A DNA stretch of 43,193 bases from Acidiferrobacteraceae bacterium (GCA_021323795.1 JAJPKH010000183.1:1-43193); one strand, 5' to 3'. Counted from the stretch's first letter, positions 16,401 through 25,049 are shown. A program made the numbers and translations. Notes: a model not told the origin generated them from the letters alone.

Positions 16401-16430
16401 ACTTTTCTTTGCTCGTGCAAAGAATTCAGA
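16401..16430. repeat. Fragment of a dispersed palindromic repeat
   Basis: The sequence GTGACTTTTCTTTGCTCGTGCAAAGAA contains a perfect hairpin TCTTTGC-TCGT-GCAAAGA. It resembles the left and central part of a palindromic intergenic repeat that I recall from many proteobacterial genomes (GTGACTTTTCTTTGC...GCAAAGAAAAGTCAC). Here the right arm breaks off after GCAAAGAA into unrelated bases. Only one copy occurs in this window. Confidence 0.4.
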
Positions 16431-16453
16431 GACCGATTAGGGTAACGCGCGAA

Positions 16454-16491
16454 CAATCTGCCCGCGCGCGCCGTATCGCGCGGGCAGATTG
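16454..16491. terminator. Long perfect hairpin between convergent CPBP and ompA-like genes
   Basis: CAATCTGCCCGCGCG and CGCGCGGGCAGATTG form a perfect 15-bp stem with an 8-base loop (CGCCGTAT). On the plus strand it is followed by AGTTTT, a short T-run that would serve the CPBP transcript. On the minus strand it starts 4 bases after the ompA-like stop, so it probably protects or terminates both transcripts. Confidence 0.7.
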
Positions 16492-16495
16492 AGTT

Positions 16496-17176
16496 TTACG
16501 ATTCCGCCACAATCGGCTCGATATAGACTTCCACGCGCCGATTGAGGCGACGACCCTCGGGTGTAGCGTTGCTCGCGCGCGGCGCGCTTTCGCCGCGGCC
16601 CTCGGCGGCGAGGCGTTCGGGAATCACGCCGTGGCTGCCGAAATACTGCGAGACGGCCTGGGCGCGGCGTTGCGACAGGCTCTGGTTGTATTGCTCCGTG
16701 CCGACATTGTCGGTGTGGCCGACGACGGTGAGGTGCGTTTTGCCGTAACGGTTCACGACGTCCGAGATCTTATCCATGGTGCTGTTGAAACCGGGCTTGA
16801 TCTGCGCGGAATCGAAATCGAACGCCGTCTGGTCGGTCATCGTGACGCGTACGATGTCTCCCGGGAGCTTATCCACCTGGATGGCGCCGGCATTGCGTTC
16901 CGGCGTGAGCACTTTATCGAGATCCTGTTTCTGCTTGTCCATGTATGCGCCCACCGCGGTACCGGCGAGCCCGCCGCCGACGGCGCCGATCAGTATGCCT
17001 TTCTTCTTGTTCTTCGAGGCGAGACCCCCGACCACGGCGCCGGTGGCGGCGCCGATGATGGCCCCGCGTTGCGTGTCGGTCATCGGTTGGCGGCGGCCGG
17101 CGCTGTCGGTGGCGCAGGCGGCGACGCCGAACGCGGTGATGGCGCAGATTAAAACGGAGAGGCGAGATGGCTTCAT
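16496..17176 (-). CDS. OmpA-family lipoprotein with glycine-zipper domain
   Basis: A 226-residue outer-membrane lipoprotein. The signal peptide ends in a lipobox (GVAACAT). Next comes a glycine-zipper segment (about 38-85) with repeated G-x-x-x-G: GAIIGAATGAVVGGL and GILIGAVGGGLAGTAVG, which may insert in the membrane. The C-terminal half is a peptidoglycan-binding OmpA domain with FDFDSAQIKPGF, the key VVGHTDNVGTEQYNQSLSQRR and a final RRLNRRVEVYI. The architecture matches the YiaD/YfiB-like group that links outer membrane and cell wall. A good ribosome site (AAAGGAG) precedes the ATG, and TATATT lies about 25 bases further upstream as a possible -10. It stands alone between hairpins. Confidence 0.92.
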   Translation of the reverse strand: MKPSRLSVLICAITAFGVAACATDSAGRRQPMTDTQRGAIIGAATGAVVGGLASKNKKKGILIGAVGGGLAGTAVGAYMDKQKQDLDKVLTPERNAGAIQVDKLPGDIVRVTMTDQTAFDFDSAQIKPGFNSTMDKISDVVNRYGKTHLTVVGHTDNVGTEQYNQSLSQRRAQAVSQYFGSHGVIPERLAAEGRGESAPRASNATPEGRRLNRRVEVYIEPIVAES

Positions 17177-17256
17177 GCGTACTCCTTTCGTGCTGTCGTT
17201 GGCTCAAATATAACGTGCCCCGGGGGAGGCGGTTTACGCATCGTAGGGCGGTTTCT

Positions 17257-17272
17257 ACAGCCGGTCGGCTGT
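17257..17272 (-). terminator. Weak hairpin after the thioredoxin-fold/TPR gene
   Basis: ACAGCCG and CGGCTGT form a 7-bp palindrome 33 bases beyond the stop of the minus-strand gene at 17306. The following minus-strand bases (AGAAACC) are not a T-tract. It is a possible terminator only. The surrounding 129-base gap otherwise holds the promoter region of the OmpA-like gene. Confidence 0.3.
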
Positions 17273-17305
17273 GAGATTTTCATGAACCGCGCGCCGGCCG
17301 CGCCG

Positions 17306-18172
17306 CTAGTGCATCGATTCCTGCAGGAGCGGACGGTAGCGCCGCACGCGGTCGTCTTCGTCGCCGAGCATATGAAAGAGCGCGAGCAGGCCGTTGCGGC
17401 CGGCATTGTCGCGAAACCCCGGGTTGCGTCGGGCGATTTCCAGCAACTGCTGCATCGCCCCTTCGTAGTCATTTTTCACGACTTTGCTCGCGGCCAGCTG
17501 GTAGCGGGCGTCGAGATTCGAGGGATCGCGGCTGATCGTGCTCTCGAGGCTGCCGAGCGGCGGGGCATGCAGTGAAACGCGTATGAAGCTCAGGTGCGCC
17601 ATGAGATTACGCAGCTCGAGATCGTCGCGCACCGCCGGCGGCATGGCGCGTAGCAGCTGTTCCGCTTGCTCGAAGCGGCCGGCGAGGACGAGAAGCTTCA
17701 CCACGTCGATCGGCGTTTGGATGTTGTCGGGCTCCATCAACGCCGCTTCGGTGGCGAGCTGCAGCCCGCGGTCGGAGTCCCCGACGCCGTAGGCCTTCAC
17801 CGCTTCCGCATAAAGACGGCTCGCGCCGCGCAATGGCACGTGCTTGCTGATAAAGCTGCGCAGGCCCGCTTCGGAATCGTCGCTTTCCAGCGTGTCGACG
17901 ACTTTGGCGTCACGGTACAGCCTGATGGTGGGCACCCGCGTGATGCCCTGCTCGCGCGCGAACGGCTCGGCGTCGTCGATGTTGAAAAGCGCCAGCCGAA
18001 AACGGCCGTTGCATTGCGTCGTAAACCGGATGACGCGGGGCACGAGCATCATGCTCGGACTCACTTTGGGCGACCAATAGACGACCAATACCGGAGTCTT
18101 GGCGGAGTCTTTCAGGACGCTGTTGGAAAACGTCTCGGAACCGACGTCGACGATGTAAGCTGGGTTTGTCAT
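17306..18172 (-). CDS. YbbN/CnoX-like thioredoxin-fold and TPR protein lacking active-site cysteines
   Basis: About 288 residues from the ATG at 18172 (MTNPAYIV); the longer track start would run into the divergent promoter region. Residues 1-110 are a thioredoxin fold and the remainder is TPR-like helices, the same layout and length as E. coli YbbN (CnoX, 284 residues), a holdase and redox co-chaperone. The active-site turn reads WSPKVSPS at 33-40, where a thioredoxin has W-C-G-P-C, so both cysteines are replaced (Val and Ser). The cis-proline loop (RVPTIRLY) is kept, so the fold is likely intact. It should act as a chaperone or scaffold, not as a disulfide reductase. It is divergent from the DAHP synthase gene. 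Confidence 0.85.
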   Translation of the reverse strand: MTNPAYIVDVGSETFSNSVLKDSAKTPVLVVYWSPKVSPSMMLVPRVIRFTTQCNGRFRLALFNIDDAEPFAREQGITRVPTIRLYRDAKVVDTLESDDSEAGLRSFISKHVPLRGASRLYAEAVKAYGVGDSDRGLQLATEAALMEPDNIQTPIDVVKLLVLAGRFEQAEQLLRAMPPAVRDDLELRNLMAHLSFIRVSLHAPPLGSLESTISRDPSNLDARYQLAASKVVKNDYEGAMQQLLEIARRNPGFRDNAGRNGLLALFHMLGDEDDRVRRYRPLLQESMH

Positions 18173-18224
18173 GAAGGACGGTAACGATACAGAAAATAGC
18201 AGCGGCAATACAAGTTCGCCACGG

Positions 18225-18230
18225 TATAAT
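18225..18230 (+). promoter_or_regulatory. -10 element upstream of DAHP synthase
   Basis: A perfect TATAAT in ACGGTATAATTGCC, 28 bases before the TTG start at 18258. No convincing -35 box is found at 16-18 bases upstream. Its position argues against the longer ORF start at 18171, which would begin before the promoter. Confidence 0.5.
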
Positions 18231-18257
18231 TGCCATGACAGTTACGAGGGCGGCTCT

Positions 18258-19334
18258 TTGAATCAGATCAACAACGTCAACGTCGCTTCGCAGGAACTGC
18301 TGCCGACGCCGGAGCAAGTCAAGGCGGCGCTGCCGTTGTCCGCGCGTGCGGAACGCACGGTGCTCGCCGGGCGCGAAACCGTGCGGCGCATCCTCGCGCG
18401 CGAGGACGCGCGCCTGTTCGTGGTGCTCGGGCCTTGTTCAATCCATGACGTGCGCGCGGCCAAGGAATACGGCCGGCGCCTGAAGACGCTCGCCGACGAG
18501 GTCGCGGACACGTTGTTTCTCATCATGCGCGTCTACTTCGAGAAGCCGCGAACGACCGTGGGATGGAAGGGTCTTATTAACGATCCGTTTATGGACGATT
18601 CCTTCCATATCGAGAAGGGCCTGCATCTCGCGCGCGAGCTGCTGCTGCATCTCGCCGAGCAAGGCGTACCGGCCGCCACCGAGGCGCTCGACCCGATCAC
18701 GCCGCAATATCTTTCGGACCTCGTGACCTGGTCGGCGATCGGTGCGCGCACGACCGAGTCGCAGACGCATCGGGAAATGGCGAGCGGCCTGTCGATGCCG
18801 GTCGGTTTCAAGAACGGCACCGACGGCAGCCTCGCCGTCGCGATCAATGCGCTCAAGTCCGTGTCGCAGCCGCACCATTTCCTTGGCATCAATCAGGACG
18901 GTCAATGCGCCGTATTTCGCACGCGCGGCAACCCGCATGCGCACATCGTGCTGCGGGGTGGAGGCGAGCGGCCGAACTACGATTCCGTCAGCGTCGCGGT
19001 GTGCGAGCGGGAGCTCGCGCGCCACGGGCTGTCGTCCAACCTCGTTATCGACTGTTCGCATGGAAATTCCAACAAAGATCCGGCGCTGCAACCGCTGGTG
19101 GCGGAAGATTGCGCGCATCAGATCATCGAGGGCAATCGTTCGATCGTCGGCCTGATGCTCGAAAGCAATCTGCACGCCGGCAATCAGCCGATTCCCAAGG
19201 ATCTGTCGCAGCTTCAATACGGCGTGTCCGTGACCGACCCCTGCATCGACTGGCCGACGACGGAAACGTTGATCCGCGCGCTGCGCGGCAAGCTGAAGGA
19301 TGTGCTGCGCACGCGCGAGGGCCGGACGGGTTGA
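18258..19334 (+). CDS. aroG: 3-deoxy-7-phosphoheptulonate synthase (DAHP synthase, class I, AroFGH type)
   Basis: A class I DAHP synthase that condenses phosphoenolpyruvate and erythrose 4-phosphate in the first step of the shikimate pathway. The start is taken as TTG at 18258 (GAGGG seven bases upstream), giving 358 residues, close to the usual 350. The ATG at 18171 would add a Ser/Asn-rich tail that overlaps the divergent gene's start. Diagnostic segments are VVLGPCSIHD, RVYFEKPRTTVGWKG, the substrate region GLSMPVGFKNGTDG and the metal-site IDCSHGNSNKD. Which aromatic amino acid inhibits it cannot be told. The b561 gene begins 2 bases after the stop, so the two are co-transcribed, although no metabolic link is obvious. 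Confidence 0.93.
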   Translation: MNQINNVNVASQELLPTPEQVKAALPLSARAERTVLAGRETVRRILAREDARLFVVLGPCSIHDVRAAKEYGRRLKTLADEVADTLFLIMRVYFEKPRTTVGWKGLINDPFMDDSFHIEKGLHLARELLLHLAEQGVPAATEALDPITPQYLSDLVTWSAIGARTTESQTHREMASGLSMPVGFKNGTDGSLAVAINALKSVSQPHHFLGINQDGQCAVFRTRGNPHAHIVLRGGGERPNYDSVSVAVCERELARHGLSSNLVIDCSHGNSNKDPALQPLVAEDCAHQIIEGNRSIVGLMLESNLHAGNQPIPKDLSQLQYGVSVTDPCIDWPTTETLIRALRGKLKDVLRTREGRTG

Positions 19335-19336
19335 GG

Positions 19337-19900
19337 ATGTTCGCGGCGCTGCGCAACACGGATCGTTCATGGGGCGCGCCCGCGAAGTTATTGCACTGGG
19401 TGATCGCGGCGCTGATCTTTAACCAGTTCGTGCTCGGCTGGCTCGCGGTCACTTGGCGGTTGTCGCCGACCAAGATCGAGCTTTATGTCTGGCACAAGTC
19501 GTTCGGAATTCTTATTTTGACGTTGGTGCTGGTGCGCATCGTGTGGCGCTTGCTGAATCGCGCCCCGGCGTTGCCGCCCGATACGCCCCGCGCGGAGCGC
19601 ATCGCCGCCGGCGTCAGTCACGCCCTGCTTTACGTGCTGATGATCGTGATACCGCTGTCCGGCTGGGTCATCAACTCGGCCGGCGGCATCCCGTTCCGGG
19701 TCTTCCGGCTGTTTCCGCTGCCGTCCATCGCCGCCGCCGACAAAGGCGTTGAGGCGATCGCGAAGCAAGTGCATTTCGCTCTTTTCCTCGTGCTGGCGTT
19801 GGTGCTTGCCGTGCACATCGCCGCCGCGCTCCGGCACCACTTCATCAAGCGCAACGACGTGCTGGTACGGATGCTCCCCGGCAAAGGACTAAGACCATGA
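19337..19900 (+). CDS. Cytochrome b561 family protein
   Basis: A 187-residue integral membrane cytochrome of the bacterial CybB type. The ATG at 19337 (GAGGATG context) is chosen because the sequence from MFAALRNTDRSWG matches the family N-terminus; the track ORF runs far upstream inside aroG. There are four transmembrane helices, with heme-ligand histidines expected from LLHWVIAAL, WHKSFGIL, VHFALF and VHIAAALRHHF. E. coli CybB moves electrons from ubiquinol, for example to superoxide. It overlaps the following yceI gene by 4 bases (ATGA), so the b561-yceI-yceI set is translationally coupled. A b561 next to yceI is a recurring arrangement. Confidence 0.92.
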   Translation: MFAALRNTDRSWGAPAKLLHWVIAALIFNQFVLGWLAVTWRLSPTKIELYVWHKSFGILILTLVLVRIVWRLLNRAPALPPDTPRAERIAAGVSHALLYVLMIVIPLSGWVINSAGGIPFRVFRLFPLPSIAAADKGVEAIAKQVHFALFLVLALVLAVHIAAALRHHFIKRNDVLVRMLPGKGLRP

Positions 19901-20457
19901 ACCGCTCCGCTCTGATACTCGGCTCCTCGATCATCGCGCTCACCGCGTCCGCGCACGCCGCGCAATGGAAAATGGACCCGGCCGCCAGCCGCCTCGGGTT
20001 TCGCGCGAGTTATGAAAATGAGGCGGCGCCGGGCGCCTTCAAGCAGTTCGACACACGCCTGCGCTTCGACCCGGCGCGGCCCGCCGACGGCAAGCTCGAT
20101 GTTACGGTACGGCTCGACAGCGTCGATATGAACAGCACCGAGATCAACGACGCGATTCGCGAGCCCGACTGGTTCGATCTCAAGCGCTTTCCGCAGGCGG
20201 AATTCCACAGCCAGGAGATCCGGCAAACGGCGCCCGGCCGCTACGTCGCGCGCGGCACGTTGAGCCTCAAAGGCTCGCAACAGCAAGTCGCGGTGGCGTT
20301 TGTGTGGGACAGCAACGGCAAGACCGCGACGATGGCGGGCGAGGTGACGCTCAACCGCGGCGCCTTCGGCATCGGCACCGGCGAGTGGGCCTCGGGAGAT
20401 ATTATCGGGCTCGATGTGAAGGTGAGCTTCGACGTGCGCTTGCAGCGCGTCGATTGA
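19897..20457 (+). CDS. YceI family periplasmic protein
   Basis: A 186-residue YceI protein with a Sec signal peptide (SSIIALTASAHAAQ; cleavage after AHA). The mature part is the lipocalin-like beta-barrel of the family: AQWKMDPAASRLGFRASYENEAAPGAFKQFDTRLRFDP, the DSVDMNSTEINDAIREPDWFDLKRFPQAEFHS block and a C-terminal GIGTGEW. E. coli YceI is a periplasmic base-induced protein; homologues bind polyisoprenoid lipids. Its start overlaps the b561 stop, and a second yceI paralogue follows 1 base after its own stop. The trio may handle a quinone-like lipid together; that is inference. Confidence 0.92.
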   Translation: MNRSALILGSSIIALTASAHAAQWKMDPAASRLGFRASYENEAAPGAFKQFDTRLRFDPARPADGKLDVTVRLDSVDMNSTEINDAIREPDWFDLKRFPQAEFHSQEIRQTAPGRYVARGTLSLKGSQQQVAVAFVWDSNGKTATMAGEVTLNRGAFGIGTGEWASGDIIGLDVKVSFDVRLQRVD

Positions 20458-20458
20458 G

Positions 20459-21202
20459 ATGCGCGCGCGCCTGATCACGGCGGGCTTGCTGATCGTGCTC
20501 GTCGGGTGCGCGTCGCAGCCGGAAGCAACGATTCCGCCGCGGCAACCGCGCGCGGCGCCCGTGGGATTTCCCGCGGCGCTCTATGCGGAAGCGCACGCCA
20601 ACGGCGAACCGGTTTATCGCATCGAGCCCGAGCGTTCGGAGGTCGTGATCCTGGCGTACCGCGGCGGATCGCTGCGACGGTTCGGGCACGATCACGCCAT
20701 CACCAGCCGGGACGTTAAAGGATACGTGTTGTTGCCCGCCGCGATCGGGTCGGCGCAGGCGGATCTCTACGTGCCGGTCGAATCGTTGCAGGTCGATGAG
20801 CCGGCCAAGCGCGCGCAGGCGGGCTTCGACACGCAGCCGTCGCAGCAGGATATCGACGGCACGCGGCGCAACATGATGGACAAGGTATTGGAAGCGACGC
20901 GTTATCCCTTCGTGGCGCTGCGCGTGACGCCGCAGGCGGGCGAGTTGCCGCGCGTGACGCTGCAAGCGGAGGTGACGTTGCACGGAACCACGCGCACGCT
21001 GCCGGTTACGGTCCGAATCGACACGAGCGGCGAGGACACGCTCGAAGCGTCCGGTCGGTTTGCGCTGAACCAGACGGATTTCGGTATCGTGCCGCTCGCG
21101 CTGCTCGCGGGCGCCTTGCGGGTGGAGGATCGAATCGACATCGAGTTTCATCTCCACGCCGTGCGTGTCCCGCCGGCCGCGTCCTTGCCGCCGCTCGATT
21201 AA
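20459..21202 (+). CDS. YceI-family lipoprotein
   Basis: A 247-residue second YceI-like protein. It begins with a lipoprotein signal (LLIVLVGCASQP, lipobox LVGC), then a Pro-rich spacer (about 20-40) and a YceI barrel: VYRIEPERSEVVILAYRGGSLRRFGHDHAI, then NMMDKVLEATRYPFVALRV and FALNQTDFGIVPLA. The barrel is more divergent than that of the preceding paralogue, and the insertion around the FGHDHAI region is typical of the YceI subset anchored as lipoproteins. It follows with a 1-base gap, so the two are co-translated. It could hold a similar hydrophobic ligand at a membrane face. Function is not proven for any member. Confidence 0.87.
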   Translation: MRARLITAGLLIVLVGCASQPEATIPPRQPRAAPVGFPAALYAEAHANGEPVYRIEPERSEVVILAYRGGSLRRFGHDHAITSRDVKGYVLLPAAIGSAQADLYVPVESLQVDEPAKRAQAGFDTQPSQQDIDGTRRNMMDKVLEATRYPFVALRVTPQAGELPRVTLQAEVTLHGTTRTLPVTVRIDTSGEDTLEASGRFALNQTDFGIVPLALLAGALRVEDRIDIEFHLHAVRVPPAASLPPLD

Positions 21203-21210
21203 CCGCAGCG

Positions 21211-22560
21211 TCACCCGGGTCGGCCGGCCTCTCCGGCGACCGTCTCGCTCGGCGCCGTCGTTGCTTCCGAGAGCACGAGATCGCGCCACGTGCGGCCGGC
21301 GAGCGCTTCCTCCGCGGCCGCGGTCAGCTTTTCCATCACTGCATCGACGACGCCGTCGGGGGGAAGCGGGCCGCGCTCGAGGCCGGTGGAGCGAATCGCG
21401 CGCACGATGTCGCTTAAGGGAACCGTTTCCAGCGGACGAGCCGGCAGGTAGCCGGCCGGATTGTCCCGCGTGCGGACGAGCAAACCGTGCACGCTGTACG
21501 CCGCGAGCAGCTGCTCGATGGCAAGCAGCGGATGGTGGGTTCGCCGCGCGAGCGCTTCGGCGGTCCACGGGGCGCGTCCGCTGTAGTAATGTTCGCCGAT
21601 CAGCCGCGCGATCATCAGGCCCAGCCGTTCCCGCCGGCGGTTGCTGAGCAACATGCTCTGTTCGCGTGACTCGCGCGTGACGCGCTCCGGATGCTGGTGG
21701 TAGTGCGCGATGGCGGCGCCGACGAGCAGGATCAGCCAGGAGAGATACATCCAGATAATAAAGATGATCAGGATGGCGAGGCTCGCGTAAACCGCGCGAT
21801 ATTGACCCGATCCGGCGACGAAAGCGGCGAACGCGAAGCCGGCGGTCTGCCACAGCACGCCCGCCACGGTCGCGCCGACGAGCGCCGAGCGCAGCCGCAC
21901 TTTGGTATTGGGAATGAAGACGTAGACCAGCGCGTAACCGCCGATCACCAGCAGGTACGGAACCGTCTTGGCGGCTACGGTGAGGAAGCCGTGCAGCGGT
22001 TTGAGCCACACGCTCGAGGCGAGCGAGGCGGTGACGCCGAGCGCGGTGAAGAAGAACAACGGCCCGATGACGATGACGGCGAGATAATCGCCGAGGCGGC
22101 GCACGAAACGGCGACCGCGGCGCACGTGCCAAATGCTGTTGAAGGCGAGCTCGACTTTGCGAATCAATGTCGCGCTGGTGTAGAGCAGCAGGCCGAGACC
22201 GACGGTGCCGAGCACGCCCACCCGCATCTTGGACACGAACTGCAGGATCTGATGCGTCAGCTCGACGCCTTTTTGCTCGAGCGGCGCCAGGAAGTTGAGC
22301 AGCGTCGGCTCGAGCAGATTGTGCACGCCGAAGGCCTTGAGCACGGAGAACACGACCGCGAGCAGCGGAACCAGGGCGAGCAGCGACGTGTAGACGAGGC
22401 TCATCGCCTGCAGCCGTAGCTGTCCCTGTACGACGTCGCGGGTGACGACGGCCGCGAGGCGCAGGTAGCGGATCAGCGCCGCGCGGGCGGGCGGCTGGTC
22501 ATACGGGTTGATTTCCCAGACGAAGTGCTCGAGCGTCCGGCGCCATTTGTGGAAGTTCAT
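21211..22560 (-). CDS. YihY/BrkB family inner-membrane protein
   Basis: A 449-residue YihY/virulence-factor BrkB-type protein. The N-terminal 290 residues hold about six membrane helices with the family pattern (AMSLVYTSLLALVPLLAVVFS, GLLLYTSATLIRKVELAFNSIW, FIPNTKVRLRSALVGA, IIFIIWMYLSWLILLVGA). The last 150 residues are cytoplasmic and include a winged-helix-like region (EALARRTHHPLLAIEQLLAAYSVHGLLV), as in the longer YihY group. Once called ribonuclease BN, the family has no proven activity; transport or lipid-related roles have been suggested. The gene is convergent with the yceI pair (8-base gap) and divergent from prfC. Confidence 0.88.
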   Translation of the reverse strand: MNFHKWRRTLEHFVWEINPYDQPPARAALIRYLRLAAVVTRDVVQGQLRLQAMSLVYTSLLALVPLLAVVFSVLKAFGVHNLLEPTLLNFLAPLEQKGVELTHQILQFVSKMRVGVLGTVGLGLLLYTSATLIRKVELAFNSIWHVRRGRRFVRRLGDYLAVIVIGPLFFFTALGVTASLASSVWLKPLHGFLTVAAKTVPYLLVIGGYALVYVFIPNTKVRLRSALVGATVAGVLWQTAGFAFAAFVAGSGQYRAVYASLAILIIFIIWMYLSWLILLVGAAIAHYHQHPERVTRESREQSMLLSNRRRERLGLMIARLIGEHYYSGRAPWTAEALARRTHHPLLAIEQLLAAYSVHGLLVRTRDNPAGYLPARPLETVPLSDIVRAIRSTGLERGPLPPDGVVDAVMEKLTAAAEEALAGRTWRDLVLSEATTAPSETVAGEAGRPG

Positions 22561-22632
22561 GCAATGAGCATTCTTATGATTCTGTGCTTATCTTAGTACG
22601 TCCGCGCCCCTGTCGTCCGCGGGCCGATTCTG

Positions 22633-22638
22633 TATAAT
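22633..22638 (+). promoter_or_regulatory. -10 element of prfC, very close to the start codon
   Basis: TGTATAATCG carries a perfect TATAAT ending 13 bases before the ATG at 22652. Transcription would start near 22645, leaving a leader of only about 7 bases. A weak -35 (TGTCGT, 22611-22616) lies 16 bases upstream. Confidence 0.55.
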
Positions 22639-22651
22639 CGCGCGCCTTGCC

Positions 22652-24226
<1,575 letters not shown>

Positions 24227-24289
24227 TATCGCCGTTTCCCGCCATTTCGCTCGCCGCCCGGGCGCCGGCAATTTGACGCCCATTCCCCG

Positions 24290-24307
24290 TTGGCACGCCG
24301 GTTGCTT
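24290..24307 (+). promoter_or_regulatory. Sigma-54 (-24/-12) promoter, near-perfect, upstream of PagP-like gene
   Basis: TTGGCACGCCGGTTGCTT matches the sigma-54 consensus TGGCACG-N4-TTGCW with no mismatch in either box. GG at 24292 and GC at 24304 are 12 bases apart. Transcription would begin near 24316, giving a 70-base leader to the ATG at 24387. This is the best promoter match in the window. Confidence 0.8.
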
Positions 24308-24323
24308 TATCAGTAGCAACCGG
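24298..24323. repeat. Operator-like inverted repeat over the sigma-54 -12 box and start site
   Basis: CCGGTTGCT and AGCAACCGG form a perfect 9-bp inverted repeat around TTATCAGT. The left arm contains the -12 element and the right arm contains the predicted transcript start. Bound protein would block RNA polymerase. As RNA, only the right arm would be transcribed, so a DNA-level role is more likely than an RNA hairpin. Confidence 0.55.
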
Positions 24324-24373
24324 CCGAAGGGCCGGTCGACATCCGCCCTGACTGGGCTGGAACCGCCCGACCG
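24320..24373 (+). promoter_or_regulatory. Structured 5' leader of the PagP-like gene
   Basis: Three nested or adjacent complementary pairs occupy the leader: CCGGCC-GAAG-GGCCGG (24320-24335), GCCC-TGACT-GGGC (24345-24357) and an enclosing CGGTCG (24333-24338) with CGACCG (24368-24373), which competes with the first. The leader ends in AAGGGGAAGC, the likely ribosome site. I do not recognise a known riboswitch class. Confidence 0.4.
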
Positions 24374-24386
24374 CAAGGGGAAGCAA

Positions 24387-24944
24387 ATGGAACAGGAAGG
24401 TTTTGCGCCGATTGCCTACGACCAGCCACGATGGTGGTCGCTGTTCCTTGCCGCCGTGTTGCTCCTGGCCGCCGCGCTTTGCGCCACCGCCAAGGCGGAC
24501 GAAATGCATCTGCTCATCAACGGAAAGGCGATTCACCTCAACGAAAAGCCCGGCGTCCACTACAACGAGAGCAACTGGGGCGCGGGATTTCAGTACGACA
24601 TGGCGGACAAGCGCAGCGACTGGGTGCCGTTCGTCGCGGCTTCCGGGTTTCTCGATTCGAACCGCAACGCGTCGTATTACGCCGGCGGCGGCACGCTGCG
24701 CCGCTACTACTTCAATCTCGGCGATACCCGCATGCACGCGGACGTCGGCGGTATCGCGTTCCTCATGACGCGCAAAGGTTTCCGGAACGACCATCCTTTC
24801 TTCGGAGTGCTGCCGGCGTTCTCGCTGGGCGGCGACAAGATCTCCGTCAACATGACGTTCATACCGAAAGTCGATCCCAAGGCGGTACCGCTGTTCTTCT
24901 TCCAGTTGAAGATCAGTTTCGATCTGTTCCAGTCGAGCCGCTAG
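24387..24944 (+). CDS. PagP-like outer-membrane beta-barrel protein (possible lipid A palmitoyltransferase relative)
   Basis: 185 residues from the ATG at 24387; the track's earlier start would cross the promoter. A signal/anchor (WWSLFLAAVLLLAAALCATAKA) precedes a mature part of about 145 residues. The segment YNESNWGAGFQYDM resembles YNERPWGGGFGLS of E. coli PagP, and ISVNMTFIPKV resembles its VTFQMTYIPG near the C-terminus. LDSNRN falls where PagP has the catalytic KDSWNK (Asp-Ser), and His in AIHLNE could stand for the catalytic His. The order of all four blocks is kept. PagP moves palmitate from phospholipid to lipid A in the outer membrane. The similarity is distant, so activity is uncertain. 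A sigma-54 promoter drives it. Confidence 0.65.
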   Translation: MEQEGFAPIAYDQPRWWSLFLAAVLLLAAALCATAKADEMHLLINGKAIHLNEKPGVHYNESNWGAGFQYDMADKRSDWVPFVAASGFLDSNRNASYYAGGGTLRRYYFNLGDTRMHADVGGIAFLMTRKGFRNDHPFFGVLPAFSLGGDKISVNMTFIPKVDPKAVPLFFFQLKISFDLFQSSR

Positions 24945-25049
24945 CCCACAGTCCCGCGCACGACGTGCGGGTCATCGCGTCGTCCGCCCTGCGTCGCCGA
25001 GTCATGCCGGGAAGCGCAGCGTCGCGCGGCGAAACGAATACCGGTTTTT

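Noticed and set aside
18171-18257. Upstream ATG extension of DAHP synthase
   Set aside because: It would overlap the divergent gene start and precede the TATAAT at 18225; the family N-terminus fits the TTG at 18258.
24945-25049. CCCGCGCACGACGTGCGGG as terminator of the PagP-like gene
   Set aside because: The stem has a bulge and no T-tract follows; not enough to call.
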